Source of the DNA: Bacteroidota bacterium
GTDB lineage: Bacteria; Bacteroidota; Bacteroidia; Chitinophagales; Chitinophagaceae
Assembly: GCA_018267675.1 (NCBI GenBank)
Contig: JAFDYA010000032.1
Location: 1 to 40,897 of the forward strand
Direction of reading: 5' to 3'
DNA length: 40,897 nucleotides
Of this stretch, positions 7,872-16,212 are shown one piece after another; position 1 is the first letter of the stretch; each line of letters starts with the position of its first letter. Position numbers and translations under genes: made by a program. The notes under the pieces are model-generated. The model was not told where the DNA came from. It did not search any database and was given only the letters and a program-made list of their open reading frames with translations.

Positions 7872-8100
7872 GCTGTTTGGGAGTACTGGAGCATACAATT
7901 GAGCACTGCAAAACTGGAGATTTTCGTTGTTAATGGAAAATCACTCTTGATAGACAATAATTGAAAGGGGCAATTTTCAAAAAAGCAACAATCTAACAGC
8001 TATCAGAGCGGTATTGTATCTGTCAGGAAGTTAGCCAAAATACTTAAAAAGCAAAAAACGAATTTGCACGTTGAATGCCAAAGTGTTACCCGATTCTTTC

Positions 8101-8133
8101 TTTCAATACACCGAGGAAAATTATTTACCTTTG
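8101..8133 (+). promoter_or_regulatory. Promoter for the T9SS esterase gene
   Basis: TACCTTTG at 8126-8133 matches the TAnnTTTG -7 consensus. TTTC at 8101-8104, 21 nt upstream, is a one-mismatch -33. Predicted transcription start is near 8140, about 25 nt before the ATG at 8165, which supports that start over in-frame ATGs further upstream. The interval 7872-8100 shows nothing else. Confidence 0.5.
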
Positions 8134-8164
8134 GAAATACCGCAACTCATTAATCTACACAATT

Positions 8165-10081
8165 ATGAAATCTCTTTTTGTTGTCCTACTATTTATCTGT
8201 TTAACCCCAAATTTTTCCCACGCTCAGAGAATTGGAAAATTTGACACGACACTTGCATTTGGAGGCACCAACAGAGCCATTTCTTATTATGTTCCTACAA
8301 GTTATACACCCAGCAATAAGTATCGTTTGATGATTTGCTTGCATGGGCTGGGAGATACTTGCAGCAACTATCGGGACGCATTGATTTCCGGTTTGGGATG
8401 GGCTACCAATATCCCGAACACCATTTTTGTAGCTCCGGAAGCTGTCAATAAATCCGCTGATTTTTTTGATGGACTGGGTGGCGAGCAAATTATCCAAAAA
8501 AGTATTGAAATGGCTAGTGCCCTGTACCATATCGATACCGCCAATATTATTCTTCAGGGTTTTTCGCTTGGAGGTCGTGCCGCGTTGCGCTATGGCTTGG
8601 ACCATTACACTGTTTTTAAAGGCTTACTGCTAAATACACCGGCTATTCAGGGAGTGAAAGAAGCACTAAATGGCCATGCAGCTATCTATAGTTTTGACTA
8701 TAGCAAGGGCAACAATATCCCGATTTATGTGACCCACGGCGCTAATGATATTGCATACGGGAGCTCCATTGATTCGACGCTGGAACAATTAATTATTCAG
8801 GACAGTAAAATATACCTCCGTAGAATAACGGGCTTGGGACACTCCATTCCACCCTATCCAGCAATGGCTAATTTTTTGCAGTTCTTTGAACAGCCCGCAC
8901 ACTCCGGTTTAGATTTAGAGGTTTCTCGAATTCACCCCCTCAACACAACGAATTGTACGCTTCCCGCGCCAAGTAAAATTTTGATCAGAAACAATGGGCA
9001 AACTACCATAACTGCAGCCAGTCTTAGTATAAGTAATGGCAGTGCATCTCAAAAAGTCAGTTGGTCCGGCTCCTTAGCTCCATTTCAACACGCGTGGCTA
9101 TATCCTGGTATAAATACTCTTGCCGATGGCACTCAGACGCTTACTGTAAGCGTAGATTCACTCAATAACCAAATTGCCGATTCTATTTCCCTGAATAATA
9201 CAGCCGCCAATACTTTCTATTATAACAGTCACGCTCAAAACGGCTTAGATGAAGGATTTGAAGGCACTACTTTTCCACCGGCCAATTGGACATTACAGAA
9301 AGGAGGTGATTTTTATTCGGCGTGGGATATGGACGATATAGTCTTTAAATCGGGAGTGCAAAGTGCGGCAACGTTCAACACGATTCTTATTTTTGATAAT
9401 CTAGGGCGAGAAGAAGGTTTAATCACCCCATTAGTTGCTTTACCGAGCAATCAACCTCGGCTATCTTTTGATATTGCATACAACTATCACGAATACACGC
9501 CGCCCTACATTAGCCCCACAATGGACTTTGCGGATACCTTGGAAATATTGGTGTCCACCGACTGTGGAACTCACTATACAACTATCTTTAAGAAAGGAGG
9601 TAAAGACTTAGCCACCTTTAGCACCCCTATCCTGAACCCTCTAAGCATCGAAGATTGCTTCACAAATCCAACAGCATCCGATTGGCGGACTGAAAAAATA
9701 GACCTGAGCAATTTCGTTTCGGGAGGGCCGGTCAATGCCCTAGTCAAGTTCAATTACATTTCTGCTTTAGGCGGCTCAATCAATATTGATAATGTAAAAA
9801 TTGCCTCTGCAACACAGGTTCCTTCAAACAATGCAAACAGCATAAAAGTCTATCCTAATCCCGGTTCCGATGTTATTAAAATCGATCTTCCTTTTGAATC
9901 AGGCGGAGTTCAATTTCAGCTGTTTGACCCACAGGGTAAGCTAATCTTAGCTAATGCTTTGGAAACCACACCAGGGAAAAATATTATCAATACGCAAACT
10001 GTTGCTGAAGGCGTGTATTACTACAAAATCAGGAACAGTGCCGGCATTATTCAACAGGGTAAATGGGTGAAAGTTCGCTAG
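8165..10081 (+). CDS. T9SS-exported esterase/hydrolase with C-terminal sorting domain
   Basis: A 638-residue modular exported protein. Residues 1-20 are a signal peptide (MKSLFVVLLFICLTPNFSHA). Residues 25-240 form an alpha/beta hydrolase of the PHB-depolymerase/feruloyl-esterase-like type: ICLHGLGD oxyanion region, nucleophile elbow QGFSLGG (Ser134), Asp195 in HGANDIAYG, and His226 in GLGHS. Residues 250-350 look like a CARDB/Ig-like beta module. Residues 370-560 resemble a carbohydrate- or MAM-like beta-sandwich (FEGTTFPPANW). The last 75 residues are a Por secretion tail (VYPNPGSD ... GVYYYKI ... GKWVKV). It would cross the outer membrane by T9SS and act at the cell surface. A longer frame from 8075 exists, but the signal peptide begins at 8165. 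The small secreted protein follows by 18 bp. Confidence 0.85.
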   Translation: MKSLFVVLLFICLTPNFSHAQRIGKFDTTLAFGGTNRAISYYVPTSYTPSNKYRLMICLHGLGDTCSNYRDALISGLGWATNIPNTIFVAPEAVNKSADFFDGLGGEQIIQKSIEMASALYHIDTANIILQGFSLGGRAALRYGLDHYTVFKGLLLNTPAIQGVKEALNGHAAIYSFDYSKGNNIPIYVTHGANDIAYGSSIDSTLEQLIIQDSKIYLRRITGLGHSIPPYPAMANFLQFFEQPAHSGLDLEVSRIHPLNTTNCTLPAPSKILIRNNGQTTITAASLSISNGSASQKVSWSGSLAPFQHAWLYPGINTLADGTQTLTVSVDSLNNQIADSISLNNTAANTFYYNSHAQNGLDEGFEGTTFPPANWTLQKGGDFYSAWDMDDIVFKSGVQSAATFNTILIFDNLGREEGLITPLVALPSNQPRLSFDIAYNYHEYTPPYISPTMDFADTLEILVSTDCGTHYTTIFKKGGKDLATFSTPILNPLSIEDCFTNPTASDWRTEKIDLSNFVSGGPVNALVKFNYISALGGSINIDNVKIASATQVPSNNANSIKVYPNPGSDVIKIDLPFESGGVQFQLFDPQGKLILANALETTPGKNIINTQTVAEGVYYYKIRNSAGIIQQGKWVKVR

Positions 10082-10099
10082 TGGCCACATAAATAAAAG

Positions 10100-10591
10100 A
10101 TGAAAAGAATCTATCTGCTGACTAGTGCCCTAGTGCTTTCTCTTAATATTTGGGCACAGAGTGTGGATGTAGAAAACGATGAAATTTTAGAAGCGGGTCA
10201 AGCAATTGCAAGAATTGAGAAGGAGGGTTGTGGTGCTTTTTCACACAGCTGCAATTTCTACATCAGTGACCTGAGCGGAAGTCAACTCATTACTGTGGTA
10301 GGCGCAGACCTGAAAGATCCCGACCGAGCCAGTTCCGGAAACCCGGATGGTAAGGTTAGCTTTTTGCGCATTTCATTTACAGGTAGGGACGAAATTGCGG
10401 AGATTCGGAACCCTTCATTAATGGCCACCCGTGCAAAGGATGTTGCTAAAAGCATCATAAAGGCTAAACTAATCAAGGACGGAAAATTGGATGAAAGTGC
10501 GGTAAACAACTTTATTCGAGCCAATGGCACACGGTTTACCGACCGAGAAAAACAACTCCATCCAACTACAATAATCATTAACAACAAATAG
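10100..10591 (+). CDS. Small secreted protein of unknown function
   Basis: A 163-residue protein with a signal peptide (MKRIYLLTSALVLSLNIWAQ, cleavage near Ala19). The mature part is mixed alpha/beta. It has a pair of cysteines (GCGAFSHSC, about residues 44-51) that could form a disulfide, a central strand-rich segment (FYISDLSGSQLITVVGADL), and a helical lysine-rich C-terminal half. I recognise no named family. It starts 18 bp after the T9SS esterase and so is probably co-transcribed. It lacks a T9SS tail, so it should stay periplasmic. It converges on the glycosyltransferase gene. The two stop regions form an 8-bp inverted repeat (10586-10593 / 10635-10642) that might aid termination. Confidence 0.7.
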   Translation: MKRIYLLTSALVLSLNIWAQSVDVENDEILEAGQAIARIEKEGCGAFSHSCNFYISDLSGSQLITVVGADLKDPDRASSGNPDGKVSFLRISFTGRDEIAEIRNPSLMATRAKDVAKSIIKAKLIKDGKLDESAVNNFIRANGTRFTDREKQLHPTTIIINNK

Positions 10592-10636
10592 CCTAGAGCA
10601 CAAAAGGACGAAGTCTATTGTTTCATCGTACTACGG

Positions 10637-11614
10637 CTATTTTACTCCCACCTCCTTGCTCTCTTCATCCGTCTTGTCCGTTTCGTCAGTTGCATCCACC
10701 ACATACAATGGGCGCTGTCGGACATTGGAAATGATTCGCGCGATATACTCTCCAATAATCCCTATTGAAAGCAGTTGTACACCACCCAAAAAGGTTGTAG
10801 AAATGATGAGTGAGGCCCATCCCCGCACCGCATTATGCCAGACAAAATAGCTAAGCAAGGCATATACTCCCACCAAAAAAGAAAAGGCACAAACGATAAA
10901 ACCCAATGTAGTAGCCCATTTCAACGGACTATCAGAAAAGGCAGTAATCCCATTGAATGCTAGCTTCAGCATTTTTTTGAAAGGATAGTTGGTCTTACCA
11001 AACTTCCGCTCGTCCCGATCGAAATAGACATAAGTACTCTTAAAGCCCAACCATGCAATCTGACCCCGGATATACTTGTCGTATTCTTTCATCTGCTTGA
11101 GGTACTCCAACACATCTCGGGAGATGAGCCGAAAATCGCCAACATCCACCGGTATTTCAAAGGACACCATCCGGGCAAGGATCCGATAAAAAGCCCGAGC
11201 AGTGAAGCGTTTGAAAAAAGTCTCCCCTTTGCGTGCATGTCGTTTTGCATACACTACTTTATACCCGTTTTGCCATTCCCGCACCATGTCCACGATCAGT
11301 TCCGGCGGGTCTTGTAAGTCGCCATCAATCGTTACAATAGCGGCACCCTTTGCGTAGTCCATTCCGGCACTGATGGCAATCTGATGTCCAAAATTTCTGG
11401 AAAAATTGATGTAGTGCAATTTAGATTGATTGACACATGCTTGTTTCAACTTTTCCAGAGAACTATCCTTGCTCCCATCATTCACGAAAATGATTTCATA
11501 CTCGGACGTGATCTGCTCTGCAGCAGCGGTCATCCGGCGCACCAGCTCCTCAATAATAAGTTCCTCATTATAGACCGGAACGACAATGGAAAGCAGAATA
11601 GGCTTGTCAGGCAT
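10637..11614 (-). CDS. GT2 family membrane glycosyltransferase (DPM1/GtrB-like)
   Basis: A 325-residue protein with an N-terminal GT-A domain: SIVVPVYNEE (9-18), FVNDGSKD (43-50) and the metal-binding TIDGDLQDPPE (about 96-106). Two transmembrane helices near 235-255 and 265-290 follow, a layout typical of GtrB/polyprenyl-phosphate glucosyl- or mannosyl-transferases. Such enzymes load a sugar from a nucleotide donor onto undecaprenyl phosphate on the cytoplasmic face. The C-terminus is a charged tail rich in Asp, Glu and Lys. It starts at ATG 11614, 114 bp after the end of the membrane protein gene (11729-12442). It could be part of the same transcript as the patatin gene, though the spacing is loose. 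Donor and acceptor are not deducible. Confidence 0.88.
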   Translation of the reverse strand: MPDKPILLSIVVPVYNEELIIEELVRRMTAAAEQITSEYEIIFVNDGSKDSSLEKLKQACVNQSKLHYINFSRNFGHQIAISAGMDYAKGAAIVTIDGDLQDPPELIVDMVREWQNGYKVVYAKRHARKGETFFKRFTARAFYRILARMVSFEIPVDVGDFRLISRDVLEYLKQMKEYDKYIRGQIAWLGFKSTYVYFDRDERKFGKTNYPFKKMLKLAFNGITAFSDSPLKWATTLGFIVCAFSFLVGVYALLSYFVWHNAVRGWASLIISTTFLGGVQLLSIGIIGEYIARIISNVRQRPLYVVDATDETDKTDEESKEVGVK

Positions 11615-11728
11615 AGCTGCAAAGAAAGGAAATATTAGTGGTCATTGCACCCAAATGCTACACAGTATAGTTGCTTCAGGACTCAAAAAAATAGCAAACT
11701 AGGCCTCTGCTTTTCGTGGATTCAAAAA

Positions 11729-12442
11729 TTAAACTCTTGCTTTTCCAAAAAATGCCCGATTGGCCTGATAGCCCATCCAGAGTATAAGCACTGCAAACAC
11801 AATGAGAAGAACGATGCCGATAGTATAAAATGTAGTTCCAAACACTCCAGTTACCCAAAAATAGGCGTGTGCTGCGATGGCCGTTACCAAACCGGTAGTG
11901 GCTATTCCCCATTTCCAAAGCACCATATTCTTGTATTGCTTCAAGCGCCGTGGCTGTGCCGGATAGGGTTTTCGTATTTTGTGGAGGAGGTAATAATTCT
12001 CCACTAGGTCAAAGACCCATGCCAACAATTGGAGTGTAGCCAGTGTGAGAAAAACAGCCCTGCCAAAATGTTGCATCAACTCGGCAGTATGATAACACAG
12101 CAGGGCGATAAACGGATAGACAGCCGCCATAAAAACAAAATCGGTGTACAGATTTCCCTTCAAAGCCTTCATGCTGGCGCGGCTCAAGTCTTCCGGTAGT
12201 TTATGAATCCCAAGAATGATATTGCTGATGGAATGTTCGCTACCGGGAAATTCCATATCCATAATGCTGAACCGAGTGATGGCAATCCCCCGCTGGAATT
12301 GAAAGTGTTTGCTCTGACCGGTCATTATTTTCAAGGTGATCAGAAAAACAAGAAATAACACACCCAATAGTATCCAGAAGACAGAATAGGGGATGCTATA
12401 AAGATTCCTAAAGGCTAAAAATTCAAAGATTGATTGTTGCAT
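11729..12442 (-). CDS. Polytopic membrane protein of unknown function
   Basis: A 237-residue protein with four or five hydrophobic helices: about residues 15-35, 95-115, 118-145, 173-195 and 202-222. A central loop carries charged and conserved-looking residues (FSIMDMEFPGS, LPEDLSRASM). I do not recognise the family. The frame is open further upstream, but the residues there are read from the patatin gene end and promoter-less DNA. ATG 12442 gives a start 22 bp after the patatin stop, so the pair is very likely co-transcribed from the strong promoter at 14130-14160. It may be a membrane partner of the patatin; that is inference from position. Confidence 0.65.
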   Translation of the reverse strand: MQQSIFEFLAFRNLYSIPYSVFWILLGVLFLVFLITLKIMTGQSKHFQFQRGIAITRFSIMDMEFPGSEHSISNIILGIHKLPEDLSRASMKALKGNLYTDFVFMAAVYPFIALLCYHTAELMQHFGRAVFLTLATLQLLAWVFDLVENYYLLHKIRKPYPAQPRRLKQYKNMVLWKWGIATTGLVTAIAAHAYFWVTGVFGTTFYTIGIVLLIVFAVLILWMGYQANRAFFGKARV

Positions 12443-12464
12443 GATGATGTGGTTTATTCTTGGT

Positions 12465-14084
12465 TCAAATAGTGGTGGTGGCAGAGCTTTCCTGAATCCC
12501 GCGCCGTGCTGTTTTATATTCTTCCCAATCAAACTTTAGGAGGAATTCTGAAGCAGCTTTTGCGCCGTCTAGAAACAGATCCAGCTTCGTCTTGTCCGAC
12601 AAGAAAAAGTCCAGCCAGTTATAGTTTTTATCCGGACCATATAAAATCACTTCCCCTACGCCCTTTTTATACACACTGTTTTTGATGAGGAAATCTTTGT
12701 CATAATAAAAACGAATGGTATTGAGCATCCGCCCACAGTAACTTCCCAGAGACCATGACGCAGCAAGGCTTCCGACATTTTTCTCCGGCTCGGAATCATT
12801 GAGGTCAATCCCAAAATTGGGAACTCGAGCTTCGGCTACTTTGGGATTGTAGAAAATATTGAGTGGGAAATTGGACAAAACACCACCGTCAATGAAACGA
12901 GCATTTTCAGGAATATCTTCTTTGTCTTCCACGCCAAAAGTTGATTTCCATTCTTCCTGTATCGCCTTATCTTCCCGATCTATATTACTTACGATATAGG
13001 ATTCAAAGAAAAAAGGTATCGACATAGATGCGCGTACAAATTCTCCAGGATGCAGGCTGTTTTCATCTCCCGGAGCTCGGAACAGCTTCCACATTCTAGG
13101 GAACTCTATCTTGTTTTGGCTCACCAATTCGGACGTAATAAAGGTGACATCGGAGCCAATATTGGAATTATTCAACGGCTCTTTCGTAATGCGGTGGTGG
13201 AGACTTGGAGGCAGGGTGGAGGCTTTTTTCTCCAATGCACTGATTGTACTCACGCCATTATTATCGAGCTGTTCCTTGATCCAATTGAGAAACGCATTCC
13301 CCGGATTGATACCATAGCCACTATTCTTCAGTCGGCTCAGCATATTACTTAGATGAAAGGCAATAGCCAACACAATCAATAGGGCAAAACCGGTAAGGAC
13401 AAACGCCAACTTAGTAAGAATGGGAATGAGCGAGGTATCCGCGTGGCGTTCTAAGCCAATTAATAGATTACTGGAAAGAAAAAGTAAAACGAGAATAGCC
13501 ACTGTAGCACCTAAAAAACGGCTCATTCTTTTCTCAAAATTCTTATCGGAAATCAAGTTTCTGATCATCCATTTGGCAAAGGGGTGACCATCCACGAAGC
13601 TGAACATATTCAAGCGGGCCATGATGTCCAATAATCTTGGCGATTTCGCTTCTGCCTTGGGGTTTTCCGGATCACCAATAGCGGTCATGAGCGAGGTATT
13701 GATCGCTCCTGCAGAGGTACCGGCCATACGAAGGAAACGAATTCCGGCTTTCTCCAAAATATAGGTATAGCCAACTAATGCAATACCCAGTACGCCCCCT
13801 CCTTTCTGAACCAGATTGACGTATTGATTCCCTTCCTTGTCCAACACATCCGACACGATAAGCGGCTTTTTACCAGATCCACCGGCCATGTTGTCGCCAA
13901 ACTTATCCCGAAGTTGTTGTACATAAGGCTCTGCCTCTTGCAGGAAATGAGCTACCATTTTTGCGGCATCATCCTGTTCGGCTTGGGTCTCTTTAGCATT
14001 TACCTTAGCAGCCATACCGCCGGCTCCGGTCGGCTTCTGTTTGTCTGAGGCAAAAGCATCAGGACGAATGGAGGAGATTTGCAT
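12465..14084 (-). CDS. Patatin-like phospholipase with an internal two-helix membrane insertion
   Basis: A 539-residue protein. A polar N-terminal extension (1-75) precedes the patatin core: glycine-rich oxyanion motif QKGGGVLG (93-100), nucleophile elbow GTSAG with Ser124, and the catalytic aspartate Asp399 in FIDGGVLSNFP. Patatins are Ser-Asp dyad lipid acyl hydrolases. Unusually, two strongly hydrophobic helices (about 190-210 and 222-246) and a linker lie between the Ser and Asp halves, so the enzyme is probably anchored in the inner membrane with both halves cytoplasmic. No signal peptide is seen. It is the first gene of a minus-strand unit with a consensus promoter upstream and the small membrane protein 22 bp downstream. 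Substrate lipid is unknown. Confidence 0.85.
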   Translation of the reverse strand: MQISSIRPDAFASDKQKPTGAGGMAAKVNAKETQAEQDDAAKMVAHFLQEAEPYVQQLRDKFGDNMAGGSGKKPLIVSDVLDKEGNQYVNLVQKGGGVLGIALVGYTYILEKAGIRFLRMAGTSAGAINTSLMTAIGDPENPKAEAKSPRLLDIMARLNMFSFVDGHPFAKWMIRNLISDKNFEKRMSRFLGATVAILVLLFLSSNLLIGLERHADTSLIPILTKLAFVLTGFALLIVLAIAFHLSNMLSRLKNSGYGINPGNAFLNWIKEQLDNNGVSTISALEKKASTLPPSLHHRITKEPLNNSNIGSDVTFITSELVSQNKIEFPRMWKLFRAPGDENSLHPGEFVRASMSIPFFFESYIVSNIDREDKAIQEEWKSTFGVEDKEDIPENARFIDGGVLSNFPLNIFYNPKVAEARVPNFGIDLNDSEPEKNVGSLAASWSLGSYCGRMLNTIRFYYDKDFLIKNSVYKKGVGEVILYGPDKNYNWLDFFLSDKTKLDLFLDGAKAASEFLLKFDWEEYKTARRGIQESSATTTI

Positions 14085-14129
14085 AAATGCATGTTTTTAT
14101 AGTGAAGGAATGTGATAGGTTGTTGCCTT

Positions 14130-14160
14130 CAAATATAATACTCTGCGATGTTCTAACAAA
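14130..14160 (-). promoter_or_regulatory. Consensus Bacteroidota promoter for the patatin gene
   Basis: On the minus strand, TTTG (14160-14157) and TATATTTG (14137-14130) are separated by exactly 19 nt. Both match the TTTG / TAnnTTTG consensus perfectly. Predicted start is near 14123, giving a leader of about 39 nt. Confidence 0.75.
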
Positions 14161-14497
14161 CTATTTCGGCAAGATAAAGTTGAATTGGCTGCTTGAATTC
14201 AACGATTAGTTGTAGAAAATTTGCACCCCTTGGGCATTCATAATATTAGGTTCTAGGCCTTTTCTACTCCTAAAACTTCCTAATTCTACTCAACATTTTC
14301 CATATCCTTCGTCATTTTTTTTCTAAATAAAATTTTTATGGCGCATGTACTCCTAGTCGGCTCTGTCAAAACAGAACACATGAATTTTTCTGTTAAATAA
14401 TTAATTAAGTTACTGGTATTGTTTGTAAAATAAAAGCAACGCAATCATCTATATCAATTGTATGACATCGCGCATAAGCCCAGGATCAGCCAAACAG
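14161..14497. other. AT-rich intergenic region between divergent promoters
   Basis: About 340 bp between the patatin promoter (minus) and the promoter of the GNAT-like gene (plus). I see no open frame with coding character and no recognised RNA. A short hairpin TCTGT-CAAA-ACAGA occurs near 14361-14374. Otherwise the interval appears empty. Confidence 0.4.
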
Positions 14498-14529
14498 CTT
14501 GCCAAGGATCAAGTTCTTAAGTAAATTTG
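14498..14529 (+). promoter_or_regulatory. Promoter for the GNAT-like gene
   Basis: CTTG (14498-14501), 20 nt spacer, then TAAATTTG (14522-14529), an exact -7 match. Predicted start is near 14536, leaving a leader of about 78 nt before ATG 14614. Confidence 0.5.
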
Positions 14530-14613
14530 ACAATAGTTCTTGAGCAGTAACTCAAAACAAAGAGTGCTCTTTACTAGGAAATAAATGAATTTTACAGTTA
14601 TAAAACAAACACT

Positions 14614-15333
14614 ATGTTAGAACAAAAAAATAGGTGGATCAAGGAACGCTTCGGGAACGTGAACATTGACCAACTTGGCAATATCCGAGAAACAAAAGAA
14701 ATCATTTGGCCCAATCTTATCCAGGAATACGAAGTGGCTGGAAGACAGTTAAAATATCAAATGCTTGATGTGCACCTGCATGCGCCCAGAATAGCAGAGA
14801 TCTATCAAAATGCCATTGATGAAATGGTGGGCAACTCCGAATATGAATGGCATCACGATCCCAAAGAGATTATTAGCCATTACAACACCGGAAACTGGAA
14901 TTTCTATGGTTGCTTCTATGAAAATAAATTGATTGCCGTTGAGTCCCTATTTATTATTCGTGGGCAAAGGACAGTTCAGTGGGTCTGGGGCTGTGTGGAT
15001 CCCGTTTTCAGAAGTTATGGCGTTTGGCACAACATCGGGAAATATAATGACCAACTAGTGGAACTAAGTCATGCTGAGATGGGCTTAGTCTGGGTCGCAA
15101 CCACCCACCCCTATTCCCAAATGACAGCAGAAGCCGCAGGCTATCGACCAATAGGCTGCTTCGTTGGCGGGGAATTCCTGGGTGGATCTGACGGAAAGTA
15201 CTACCGGCAAAATGTTATCTACTATTCCAAACTCTACAACGGCGGACTGAACTATCTGCAAAATTGGGAAGGGATGAAATTGACGGACAGCGCTAAGAAG
15301 CTGGTAGATACGATCAAAGACTTATGGGAATGA
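14614..15333 (+). CDS. GNAT-like acyltransferase family protein, function unknown
   Basis: A 239-residue soluble protein without signal peptide. From residue 80 on it has the strand pattern of a GNAT fold: NFYGCFYENKLIAVESLFIIRG (strands 2-4), then VDPVFRSYGVWHNIGKY in the place of the acyl-CoA loop (a degenerate V-x-P-x-x-R/Q-x-x-G-x-G/A), and GLVWVATTHPYSQMTAEAAGYRPIGCF, the usual beta5-alpha4-beta6 block in which the moved molecule is outranked by 'AGY'. The N-terminal 80 residues are not recognised. It would act in the cytoplasm on an unknown acceptor. It stands alone, with its own promoter upstream and the SHOCT protein gene 166 bp downstream behind another promoter. Fold assignment is moderate; reaction unknown. 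Confidence 0.6.
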   Translation: MLEQKNRWIKERFGNVNIDQLGNIRETKEIIWPNLIQEYEVAGRQLKYQMLDVHLHAPRIAEIYQNAIDEMVGNSEYEWHHDPKEIISHYNTGNWNFYGCFYENKLIAVESLFIIRGQRTVQWVWGCVDPVFRSYGVWHNIGKYNDQLVELSHAEMGLVWVATTHPYSQMTAEAAGYRPIGCFVGGEFLGGSDGKYYRQNVIYYSKLYNGGLNYLQNWEGMKLTDSAKKLVDTIKDLWE

Positions 15334-15417
15334 AATGCACAGCGCATCGCCCATTGTCGAAGACGAAGAACTTTTTTCAATCTAATTGAATAACAGTAGT
15401 TTATATTAGCTAGGCGG

Positions 15418-15449
15418 TTTACTTGTCTCAAAATCATTGTCTATATTTG
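15418..15449 (+). promoter_or_regulatory. Promoter for the secreted SHOCT-domain protein
   Basis: TTTA (15418-15421, one mismatch to TTTG), 20 nt spacer, TATATTTG (15442-15449, exact -7). Predicted start is near 15456. Confidence 0.5.
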
Positions 15450-15499
15450 TACTCTTTTCTCGGCTTCGCTAAATGATACCCTTCGTATCAAAATCCATC

Positions 15500-16066
15500 A
15501 TGACGATTTTTCGCTGCTACCCAAAAGGCCCATTTCTGAACAATGCTTTACTAATTTGCTTCTTGCTTTTCTTGGTAAGTAGTATTTCAATCCAAGCACA
15601 AACCCTTCCAAGATTTGATGGGGATACACTTTATACCGCTAGTGGCTTCAAAATATTCAAAGGGCAACTATTACACTTTACAGAGGGTACCGGAAAAAAT
15701 GGACACTTTAGGTTTGTCAAATTTAAAGGCAGTGATAATCCCAAAAAATTGACCAATAGAACGATAGAAGTTCGCAAGATTTCGGACTACTATATATCCG
15801 GGCTCGACAATGCCTATATCCGCATCAAAGGTGCTTACACGAAAAAGAATGGCAGTATAAAAATTGTCCGTTTCAAAATGCTCTTCGAGAAAGCCATCCA
15901 AGGCTTTATGGGAAGCACCCCTGAGCTTAAAATTCCAGACGAATTTATCAAGGCCCCAAAACCGTCCGTTATTAATGAAATCACCCGCCTGCATCAATTG
16001 CTGGAAAGTGGTGCCATCACACAGCAAGAATTTGATCTTCTGAAAAAGAAACTAATTACAGAATAG
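15500..16066 (+). CDS. Exported protein with C-terminal SHOCT domain
   Basis: A 188-residue protein from ATG 15500; an in-frame ATG at 15473 is also possible and would add nine residues. The N-terminus is a long signal peptide with hydrophobic core ALLICFLLFLVSS, ending IQAQ. The middle is beta-rich and basic, with an FKGQLLHFTEGTGKNGHFRFVK segment that repeats a short strand pattern. The last about 28 residues (EITRLHQLLESGAITQQEF..LKKKL) are a clear SHOCT motif, a short helical domain thought to mediate oligomerisation and usually found at C-termini. Export of a SHOCT protein is somewhat unusual. I cannot name a function. It has its own promoter at 15418-15449. Confidence 0.75.
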   Translation: MTIFRCYPKGPFLNNALLICFLLFLVSSISIQAQTLPRFDGDTLYTASGFKIFKGQLLHFTEGTGKNGHFRFVKFKGSDNPKKLTNRTIEVRKISDYYISGLDNAYIRIKGAYTKKNGSIKIVRFKMLFEKAIQGFMGSTPELKIPDEFIKAPKPSVINEITRLHQLLESGAITQQEFDLLKKKLITE

Positions 16067-16164
16067 CCCTTCTAAAACGAGGTCTTTTCCAAGGCTACAA
16101 GGAAATTCCGGATCTTGCAATGTTTTTACGCTACCGATTCGGCGGTATCAGTTAGGCATCTACC

Positions 16165-16172
16165 TACATTTG
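16165..16172 (+). promoter_or_regulatory. -7 element for the DUF2024 gene
   Basis: TACATTTG matches TAnnTTTG exactly and sits 41 bp before ATG 16213. No clear TTTG is present at the -33 position. Confidence 0.35.
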
Positions 16173-16212
16173 CTGTATCATTTCTTTAACCACCAGCTAA
16201 TTCAATACCATT

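Noticed and set aside
7715..7964. Open frames on both strands over the 3' part of the tmRNA
   Set aside because: They overlap the tRNA-like domain and terminator of ssrA and carry no protein motif.
8075..8164. Longer N-terminus for the T9SS esterase
   Set aside because: A TACCTTTG promoter element lies inside it and the signal peptide begins at ATG 8165.
10586..10642. 8-bp inverted repeat between the convergent secreted-protein and glycosyltransferase genes as a terminator
   Set aside because: The arms are the two stop-codon contexts 41 bases apart with a long loop and no U-tract; likely coincidence.
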